From: Kiritimatiellia bacterium
GTDB lineage: Bacteria; Verrucomicrobiota; Kiritimatiellia; CAIVKH01
Reading direction: 5' to 3'
Length of the DNA: 58,812 nucleotides
Assembly: GCA_025054615.1 (NCBI GenBank)
Contig: JANWZO010000016.1
Span: 1 to 58,812, forward strand
Below the pieces are notes generated by a model. That model saw only the letters and a list, made by a program, of their open reading frames with translations, was not told where the DNA came from and made no database searches. Position numbers and translations under genes: made by a program. Positions 52,658 through 58,812 of the stretch are shown here, one piece after another (position 1 is the stretch's first letter; each line of letters starts with the position of its first letter).

Positions 52658-54481
52658 ATGGAATTTTTTGCCCGCCGATGTTCTTCAACCTTCCGACGTT
52701 CCCTCGTGCGGCCGCTGTATCCCCTGACGCTGATTCTTGCGGCGTTGCTGGTCACGGGGTGTGGAAGGGCGCTGTTGGAGGACCGTGCCGAACGCGACCG
52801 GACCCTTTATCTTGCCTCCGCCCGAATTCGCGGGTTTGACCCGGCGAAGGTTTCCGATGTGGCGTCGGCCAAAGCGATCGCCCTGGTATATGAAACGCTC
52901 GTGCAGATCGCGTATCTAGAACGCCCATATCGCGTCGAACCTTTGTTGGCAGATGGGATGCCAGAAACCTCTCCGGACGGCTTGCGCTACACCTTCAAGC
53001 TGCGAAAAGGCATCCACTTTTCGGACGATCCATGTTTCCCCGGCGGACGGGGGCGCGAAATGACGGCGGATGATGTGGTCTATTCGATCAAGCGCCTGGC
53101 GGACCGCAAAGTAGCGTCCTCCGGATGGTGGGCGTTCGAGGGGCGGATTCGTGGACTGGACGAGTTCCGCGCGGCGAGCGGCGGGCCCGGCCCGACCGAT
53201 TACAACCGTCCTGTCGAGGGGCTTCGCGCAATCGACCGCTATACGGTTGAATTCACGCTCACGAAACCGTTTCCTCAGTTTCTATGGGTGCTGGCGCTCC
53301 ACTACGCGTCGATCGTGCCTCGCGAGGCGGTTGAATATTATGGAGATCGCTTTGCCGCGCGGCCGGTCGGGTCGGGGCCGTATCGGCTCATCGAATGGCG
53401 CAGGAACTATCGAAAAATTTTTGAGCGAAACCCCAAATGGGCTGAAACCGGGCGCGTCGACCGCTATCCGTCGAGAGGGGAGCCCGGGGATGAGCAGGCG
53501 GGACTTCTCGCCGATGCCGGAAAACCGTTGCCCCTCATCGACCGGATTGTGATGTATGTCATCGCCGATTCGACCACGCAATGGATGATGTTTTTGCGCG
53601 GCGAATTGGATGAGTCTGACATTTCCCGCGACAACTGGAGCGTGGTGATCGGCCCGGACGGCAACCTGCTGCCGGAACTGGCCGCGCGCGGCATCCGACT
53701 AACCGTCTCGCCCCAACTTCGGATCAACTACATCGGATTCAACATGAACGATCCGGTCGTGGGCCCGAACCGCGCATTGCGACTGGCTCTTACCTGCGCG
53801 TTCAACTCCGAGGAATGGATACGCCTGCACAACGGGCGAGTGCGTCGGGCGCGCGGACCGATTCCGAGCACCTTGGCGGGCTATGAGCCCGATTACGACC
53901 CGTACCCCTTCAATTTGGAGCGGGCGCGGGCCTACCTCGTCGAGGCGGGTTACCCAGGGGGACGCGACCCTGCAACGGGCCGCCGGGTGGAGCTCACCCT
54001 TGAACTGGGGCGCGCCGATGATCCTGAGTTGCGCCAAGCGGCCGAACTGATCGCGGCCTTCTTTGATCGGATCGGCGTGGCTCTCCGTCTTAGTTTCAAC
54101 AATGGGCCGGCCTTTTTTGAGAAGCTCGAGCGGGGCCAGGCCCAGATGTTTTATGTCGGATGGCTTGGCGATTACCCGGACGCCGAGAACTTTCTTCAGT
54201 GCCTGTATGGACCCAATTCGGACGGGGGCCCAAACCGGGCACACTACCGGAGCTCCGAATTCGACCGCCTGTTTGAACAGGTCCGTGTCATGGAAGACTC
54301 GCCGGAACGGACGGCGCTTTACAGCCGGCTTGCGCGAATCGCGATGGACGACGCCCCATGGATTTTCGTGGCCGAACCGTTGAGTTACACGCTGCATCAG
54401 AGCCGGCTTCGAAACCGGAAGCCGCACCTCTTCCCATATGGGGTGGAGAAATATTATGGTCTTTCCTCCGATCCCCGCTGA
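52658..54481 (+). CDS. Oligopeptide/dipeptide ABC transporter substrate-binding lipoprotein
   Basis: An extracytoplasmic binding protein of 607 residues, SBP_bac_5 (OppA/DppA) family. The signal peptide ends in the lipobox LLVTGC near residue 35, so it is lipid-anchored. Family stretches are RIRGFDPAKVSDVASAKAIALVYETL, YTFKLRKGIHFSDDP, LRLALTCAFNSEEW and MFYVGWLGDYPDAENFLQ. It binds short peptides or similar ligands for the ATPases downstream. The start is taken at 52658 (MEFFARR); an upstream ATG at 52637 would add MLCKFCS, read from the palindrome unit. Permease genes are missing. The next gene overlaps this one by 26 bases. Confidence 0.88.
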   Translation: MEFFARRCSSTFRRSLVRPLYPLTLILAALLVTGCGRALLEDRAERDRTLYLASARIRGFDPAKVSDVASAKAIALVYETLVQIAYLERPYRVEPLLADGMPETSPDGLRYTFKLRKGIHFSDDPCFPGGRGREMTADDVVYSIKRLADRKVASSGWWAFEGRIRGLDEFRAASGGPGPTDYNRPVEGLRAIDRYTVEFTLTKPFPQFLWVLALHYASIVPREAVEYYGDRFAARPVGSGPYRLIEWRRNYRKIFERNPKWAETGRVDRYPSRGEPGDEQAGLLADAGKPLPLIDRIVMYVIADSTTQWMMFLRGELDESDISRDNWSVVIGPDGNLLPELAARGIRLTVSPQLRINYIGFNMNDPVVGPNRALRLALTCAFNSEEWIRLHNGRVRRARGPIPSTLAGYEPDYDPYPFNLERARAYLVEAGYPGGRDPATGRRVELTLELGRADDPELRQAAELIAAFFDRIGVALRLSFNNGPAFFEKLERGQAQMFYVGWLGDYPDAENFLQCLYGPNSDGGPNRAHYRSSEFDRLFEQVRVMEDSPERTALYSRLARIAMDDAPWIFVAEPLSYTLHQSRLRNRKPHLFPYGVEKYYGLSSDPR

Positions 54482-55484
54482 GAACGCGAAACCCGTTCCC
54501 CTTCCGGCTGGCGGCCTTGGCGGACAGACCGACATCGTTCTATCGGTCCGCGATCTCTCTATTCAATTCGGGTCCGCGGAAAGGCCCGTCCGGGCGGTGG
54601 ATTCCGTGTCGTTTGACATTGCGGCCGGAGAAGTAGTCGCGTTGGTCGGCGAAAGCGGCTGCGGGAAAAGTGCCACGGCGCTGGCCGTAGCTCGCCTGCT
54701 GCCCGAGCCACCGGCGCGCTACACGGGCGGATCCATCATTCTCATGGGGGTGGATGTCTTGAAAGCGGATGCCGCCAAGCTGCGCGCCATGCGGGGGGGC
54801 TCCGTTGCCTACGTCTTTCAAGAGCCGGCCGCAGCACTGAACCCGGTGTGGTCCATCGGTTTTCAGATCGATGAGGTATTGCGGGCCCATCGTCCTGAAG
54901 TCGACCGGGCGGCCGAACGGGAGCGCCTATTCAGAGCCGTCGGACTGGATGACGTGAAACGCGTATCGCGGGCGTATCCCCACGAACTCAGCGGTGGGAT
55001 GCAGCAGCGCGCTATGATCGCGATGGCGCTCGCCGGAGGGCCCAGACTGCTTATCGCGGATGAACCTACGACCGCGCTCGACGTCACCGTTCAGAAGCAG
55101 GTCCTCGACGTTCTGATTCGACTCGCCCGGGAAACCAATCTAGCAATGCTGTTTATCACCCACAATCTGGCGCTGGCTTCGAAAATCTCGAGGAGGATCA
55201 TCGTGATGTATGCCGGTCAGATCGTGGAGGAGGGGACCGCCGAACACGTCCTCAGTTCGCCGCGCCATCCTTATACGCGCGCACTGCTGCGGGCTTTGCC
55301 CAGATTGCGAGGATCTCTTGAGCGCCTGGAAGGTATACCCGGCGTCGTTCCCGCCGCTGATGCCTACCCTGGCGGCTGCCGTTTTCATCCCCGTTGCCCC
55401 TTTGCGAGAAAACTCTGTTCAGAACGGGTTCCCGATATGGAGGAGGGTGTGCGGTGTCACTTTTGGCGGGAGATACCGAAATGA
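54456..55484 (+). CDS. Oligopeptide ABC transporter ATPase, OppD/DppD-like
   Basis: An ATPase of 342 residues with Walker A GESGCGKSATAL near residue 67, signature LSGGMQQRAMIAMAL, Walker B LLIADEPTTALDVTV and the switch His in ITHNLAL. The C-terminal part HPYTRALLRALPRL with GCRFHPRCPFARKLC carries the Cys-rich tail typical of OppD/DppD. The start MVFPPIPAEN at 54456 lies within the binding-protein gene and has GGTGGAG upstream. Its stop overlaps the next ATPase start (ATGA). Confidence 0.92.
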   Translation: MVFPPIPAENAKPVPLPAGGLGGQTDIVLSVRDLSIQFGSAERPVRAVDSVSFDIAAGEVVALVGESGCGKSATALAVARLLPEPPARYTGGSIILMGVDVLKADAAKLRAMRGGSVAYVFQEPAAALNPVWSIGFQIDEVLRAHRPEVDRAAERERLFRAVGLDDVKRVSRAYPHELSGGMQQRAMIAMALAGGPRLLIADEPTTALDVTVQKQVLDVLIRLARETNLAMLFITHNLALASKISRRIIVMYAGQIVEEGTAEHVLSSPRHPYTRALLRALPRLRGSLERLEGIPGVVPAADAYPGGCRFHPRCPFARKLCSERVPDMEEGVRCHFWREIPK

Positions 55485-56257
55485 GCGGAGAGGGGCCTCT
55501 TGTTTCTCTCCGGGGCGTGTCGGTGCGCTACCATGCGCGCGGCCGAAGCCTTCTCGCCTTGGAGGATGTCAATTTCGATATTTGGCGCGGTGAATGTGTG
55601 GGGTTGGTGGGCGGGAGCGGGAGCGGTAAGACCACGCTTGCCCGACTGCTCGTCGGCCTTGTACGCCCGGAATCGGGCTCGGTCACGATCGCAGGTCGTT
55701 CGCTCGGCGAATGGATGCGCACGGATCGGCGCCGATTTCGACGTGAGGTCCAGATGATATTTCAGGATCCCTACGGGTCGCTCAATCCGCGGATGACGGT
55801 TCGACAGGCCCTTCGGGAAGCCTTGCGCGTCCACCGCGTATCGGCTGCCCCTAGCGAGGAGGATCCTGTGGATCGGTTGCTGCGGCAGGTCGGACTGGAC
55901 GCCTCCTACGGCGATCGATTCCCTTTCGAACTCAGCGGGGGCCAACGTCAGCGGGTTGGCATTGCTCGGGCGCTTGCGGTGAGGCCGGAACTGTTGATTG
56001 CTGACGAGCCCGTGTCGGCTTTGGATGTGTCGGTCCAGGCGCATGTGCTGAATTTGTTGCTGGACCTGCACCGGGCGGGCGGTCTCACGTTGCTTCTTGT
56101 GGCCCATGATTTGGCGGCCGTGCGTTACGTCTGCCGGCGGATCGTCGTCCTGCATCGGGGCCGAATAGTTGAGGATGGCCCCGTCGAAAGGCTTTTTGAA
56201 AATCCCGGCCACCCCCATACCCGCGAGCTGTTGCAAGCGGTGCCTGATTTGGCGTGA
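55481..56257 (+). CDS. Oligopeptide ABC transporter ATPase, OppF/DppF-like
   Basis: The second ATPase of 258 residues: Walker A GGSGSGKTTLAR near residue 42, MIFQDPYGSLNPRMTV, signature LSGGQRQRVGIARAL, Walker B LLIADEPVSALDVSVQ and switch His in VAHDLAA. It lacks the Cys-rich C-terminal tail of many OppF proteins and ends at HPHTRELLQAVPDLA. OppD and OppF normally form a heterodimer on the OppB/OppC permeases, neither of which is in this window. Confidence 0.91.
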   Translation: MSGEGPLVSLRGVSVRYHARGRSLLALEDVNFDIWRGECVGLVGGSGSGKTTLARLLVGLVRPESGSVTIAGRSLGEWMRTDRRRFRREVQMIFQDPYGSLNPRMTVRQALREALRVHRVSAAPSEEDPVDRLLRQVGLDASYGDRFPFELSGGQRQRVGIARALAVRPELLIADEPVSALDVSVQAHVLNLLLDLHRAGGLTLLLVAHDLAAVRYVCRRIVVLHRGRIVEDGPVERLFENPGHPHTRELLQAVPDLA

Positions 56258-56277
56258 CCGCCGTCAACGGCAACCGC

Positions 56278-57504
56278 TCATGCGCTCTGGATCATTTCCG
56301 CGGCTACGATACAGATGTCGTCCGAAACGCCCGTCCTGGCGGCAGCCTGGGCGCGAGTGAACACATCGTTGATGATCGCATCCGGTTGCAGCCCGAAATA
56401 GCGGTTGATTTGTTCACAGAGCTCAATTTCGGGAGTGATGGCCCCCTCCCTCGCCGCCTGATATTCCAGCAAGCCGTCAGAGTACACCATCAGGAGGCTG
56501 CCTAGCGGCATCACTTCCTCGCATTCGGCGTAGACGGTGTTGGGCTGAAGGCCGAGGCCGGGTTCCTTCGAGCGGCTGTCATACAGCGCGCGCGCCTTCC
56601 CGAAATTCGGGTCGATCAATATGGGAGAGGGGTGTCCGGCGCAGGCATAACGGAGGGTATTCTGGCTCACATCGATCACTCCGCAGAAGGCGGTAGCGAA
56701 ACGAAGAATTTCGGGTTCGGAAAAGAGGGAATGCACGCGTCGATTGAGGGTGGTCAAAATTCCGGCCGGAGGCGTCTCGGCGCGGACCATCTGGCCTACC
56801 CACACGCGGAGGATGGCCGCAATGAGGGCGGCTGATATGCCGTGGCCCATCACATCGCAGAGGAAGATGATCGCGGATTGCGAATTGTAGGAGGCGACAA
56901 CGAAGAAATCGCCGCTCAGTTGTTCGGCGGCGGAATATCGGTAGTGGAATCGCAAACGAGGCGGTCCATTTCTTTCGGGAAACGTCTCGAGCCGATTGGC
57001 GGACAACGCGCTCATCACATCGCTGGCGAGGGCAAGCTCTTCGCGGTACCGCTCATTCACCTTTCGAAGTTCCTCAACGGCCCTCGCTAGCTTTTCCCGC
57101 TGAAGATATTGTTCGGTGACGTCCCTCGATACGCCGAAGGTGCCGATAATTCGCCTGTTTTCGTCCCGGATTGGCAATTTGGTTGTGGAAACCCAGGTCC
57201 GCCGGCCATCCGGCCACGTTTCCATTTCGATTTTTCCGATGATGGGGATCCCGGTGGCCATCACGCGGGCCTCGTCTTGAAAAGCTTCGCGGGCATGCTC
57301 CTCCGTGAAGAAATCAAAATCGGTCTTCCCAATTGCCTGGGCCGGGTCATCGAGGCCGAACCACCGCGCCAGGGCGCTGTTGATGCGGATGAAACGGCTT
57401 TTCTCGTCTTTGAAATAGATGTGGTCTGTATGGCTGTCCATCAACAGTCGAAGCATTTCGCTGTCGGACAGACCGGAGCGTGGGGGCGAACCCGAATCCG
57501 TCAT
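56278..57504 (-). CDS. PAS-domain PP2C-type phosphatase (SpoIIE/RsbU-like)
   Basis: A cytoplasmic regulator of 408 residues. Residues 15-135 form a PAS domain (LLMDSHTDHIYFKDEKSRFIRINSALARWFG... GTFGVSRDVTEQ), a coiled coil at 135-165 links it to a SpoIIE phosphatase domain (LSGDFFVV, LCDVMGHGISAAL, FCGVIDVSQNTLRYACAGHP, VYSDGLLEYQ), where the Asp residues bind Mg/Mn. Such proteins dephosphorylate anti-anti-sigma factors in partner-switching stress control. No RsbV or RsbW homologue is near. It is convergent with the ATPase gene, 20 bases apart, and lies 73 bases downstream of the isomerase gene. Confidence 0.9.
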   Translation of the reverse strand: MTDSGSPPRSGLSDSEMLRLLMDSHTDHIYFKDEKSRFIRINSALARWFGLDDPAQAIGKTDFDFFTEEHAREAFQDEARVMATGIPIIGKIEMETWPDGRRTWVSTTKLPIRDENRRIIGTFGVSRDVTEQYLQREKLARAVEELRKVNERYREELALASDVMSALSANRLETFPERNGPPRLRFHYRYSAAEQLSGDFFVVASYNSQSAIIFLCDVMGHGISAALIAAILRVWVGQMVRAETPPAGILTTLNRRVHSLFSEPEILRFATAFCGVIDVSQNTLRYACAGHPSPILIDPNFGKARALYDSRSKEPGLGLQPNTVYAECEEVMPLGSLLMVYSDGLLEYQAAREGAITPEIELCEQINRYFGLQPDAIINDVFTRAQAAARTGVSDDICIVAAEMIQSA

Positions 57505-57577
57505 ACTGCCACTATATCCGGCAACAGGGGGATTGAAAAGGGCTGTGCGGGATAAGGGCGAAAAGACCGCCGTCGGC

Positions 57578-58624
57578 TCACAACGGTTGATGTACGACGA
57601 TGTCGGCCTTTTCCTTCAATTCATTGATGTATTGTTGAATGATTCCCGATGCCTTCTGGCCGCGCAGAAATGCGGCGATGTTTGTACGGACCTCGTCCAA
57701 TGTAAGTTCTCGCGCTGGTTCGCGGCCTTCAACCCGGATGATGTGAAAGCCGAAGCGGGTTTCGACAATATCTCCGATTTCACCGATAGGCTGAGTGAAC
57801 GACGCCTCTTCGAATTCCGGAACCATTTGACCGCGCGGGAAAGTGTAAACGCCACCGGTTTCCCGACTGCCCGGATCATCCGTTTCCTTGCGCACCAATT
57901 CGGCAAAATCCTCGCCGGCAATCAGTCGTTCCCGCAATTGCTCCGCCTTCTTGCGTTGCTCCTCCCGGTCCTGCCCCTCTCGGACGGCCACAAGAAGGTG
58001 GCGGGCTGTTGCGAGTTCCGGTCGTTGGAACTGTTCGGAATTGTCCTCATAAAATTGGCGGATTTCTTCCTCGCTGACGGTGACAGCATTGGAGACGGCC
58101 TGCTCGATCAACTTTCGGACGCGGATATCATCGGCGAATTCGCGGCGGAACTGCTCCTCGCTGATTCCGCGATCGGCGAGAATGGCGGACAGATCCATCC
58201 CAGGGGGGAGAGCCGCCTGGAGCTCGGCCCGGAAGGAGGCCATCTCCTCATCTGATACGGTCAATCCTAGACGGTCCGCCTCCTGCAAGAGGAGCAGTCG
58301 GGCGATGATCTGGTCGAGAATTTGCGAGCGCAGCCGAGGCAACATTTGCGCAAGCTGCTCTGATGGCATACGGCGTTGCAACTGTTGGGCTCGCGCATTC
58401 AATTCGCGCTCAATCATCTCCGGAGTGATCGGAACACCGTTGACCGTGGCCACGACGCCGGTGGCGACCGATCCGGTATCTGCCGGCTTTGGGGGCCGGA
58501 ACAAGTCGGTGCTTTTGGACAGGTCCACATCGGTTCCCTCATTGGATCTCGAGGGGTTACAGCCCAGAAAGAGAGATGCGAAAGCCGCGAACGCGGCGAG
58601 GCAGGTGTTTCGATTCGACAACAT
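57578..58624 (-). CDS. Parvulin-type peptidyl-prolyl isomerase lipoprotein (PpiC/SurA-like)
   Basis: An envelope chaperone of 348 residues. The signal ends in LFLGC at about residue 21, so it is a lipoprotein. A SurA-like N-terminal domain follows (NGVPITPEMIERELNARAQQLQ to about 190), then a parvulin domain with ATARHLLVAVREG, GEDFAELVRKETDDPGSRETGG, FPRGQMVPEFEEA and TRFGFHIIRVEGREPA. The start at 58624 has AAAGGAA 5 bases upstream; the open frame continues 54 bases further without signal. It would help fold outer-membrane or secreted proteins, which this genome makes in large sizes. Confidence 0.92.
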   Translation of the reverse strand: MLSNRNTCLAAFAAFASLFLGCNPSRSNEGTDVDLSKSTDLFRPPKPADTGSVATGVVATVNGVPITPEMIERELNARAQQLQRRMPSEQLAQMLPRLRSQILDQIIARLLLLQEADRLGLTVSDEEMASFRAELQAALPPGMDLSAILADRGISEEQFRREFADDIRVRKLIEQAVSNAVTVSEEEIRQFYEDNSEQFQRPELATARHLLVAVREGQDREEQRKKAEQLRERLIAGEDFAELVRKETDDPGSRETGGVYTFPRGQMVPEFEEASFTQPIGEIGDIVETRFGFHIIRVEGREPARELTLDEVRTNIAAFLRGQKASGIIQQYINELKEKADIVVHQPL

Positions 58625-58812
58625 GGATTCCTTTCGTAATGGTTGATCAACCGTGCATGACTTATCGATCGGTGTCAAACCCGCAAATGGAAAATGTCAT
58701 GACTCTTTGAAAATGTCTCCTTTGCAAACTCGATAGAAATGACCCCATGGCGTCGTCGGGAGGGTCGCAGCGATGGTATTACTTCGAATGAGTCATAAGG
58801 GGCGAACGAGGC

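Noticed and set aside
1-58812. CRISPR arrays, tRNA or rRNA genes, insertion sequences or prophage
   Set aside because: No spaced direct repeats of CRISPR size, no tRNA-like cloverleaf, no rRNA segment and no transposase, integrase or phage gene was found in the gaps or frames.

Overview
The window is bacterial, GC-rich and densely coded on both strands, with no gap between genes longer than about 210 bases. Its content points to the Verrucomicrobiota/Kiritimatiellota part of the PVC superphylum. The signs are very large secreted proteins that combine LamG, DNRLRE-like or glycoside hydrolase domains with thrombospondin-type-3 calcium repeats and a shared C-terminal module, an alternative complex III plus caa3 oxidase cluster, and short palindrome arrays between genes. 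The placement is inferred from gene content; no rRNA or other marker gene is present. An Illumina adapter sits at 38-71, so the left end is probably an assembly edge and everything before about base 90 is suspect.

Layout. 89-3200 (minus): pyruvate dehydrogenase E1 (aceE) followed by a broken E2 lipoyl-domain gene. 3317-6051: undecaprenol/diacylglycerol kinase, a DUF4380-like protein and a secreted protein of unknown function. 6095-16177: purine genes (purQ, a PurS-PurS-PurL fusion, purH) mixed with aroC, bioB and a secreted LamG protein. 16325-20952: a four-gene GldA/GldF/GldG/DUF4340 ABC-2 export cluster. 21058-30070 (minus): universal stress protein, bioA, GT39 glycosyltransferase, FtsB-like protein, YmdB-like phosphoesterase, HemW, Prc protease, [2Fe-2S] thioredoxin-like ferredoxin and upp. 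30277-39051: one secreted protein of 2924 residues with an N-terminal GH13 and a C-terminal GH57 catalytic domain. 39206-52542: one long respiratory operon (ActA-ActF, a small membrane protein, Sco, CoxB-A-C-IV, CtaB) that takes electrons from quinol through alternative complex III to an A2-type caa3 oxidase; it implies aerobic growth. 52658-56257: oligopeptide-type binding lipoprotein and two ATPases, without permease genes. 56278-58624 (minus): PAS-SpoIIE phosphatase and a parvulin-type lipoprotein isomerase.

The two observations I find most unusual are these. First, 17-bp palindromes of the form TTTCCATGSNATGGAAA occur in sets of two or three with centres 31-32 bp apart, next to purQ, bioA and the binding-protein gene. 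In the last two the array leads into a near-identical start-codon block. Second, the GH13-GH57 fusion is preceded by two LacI-type palindromes 43 bp apart. No tRNA, rRNA, CRISPR array, insertion sequence or prophage was seen.
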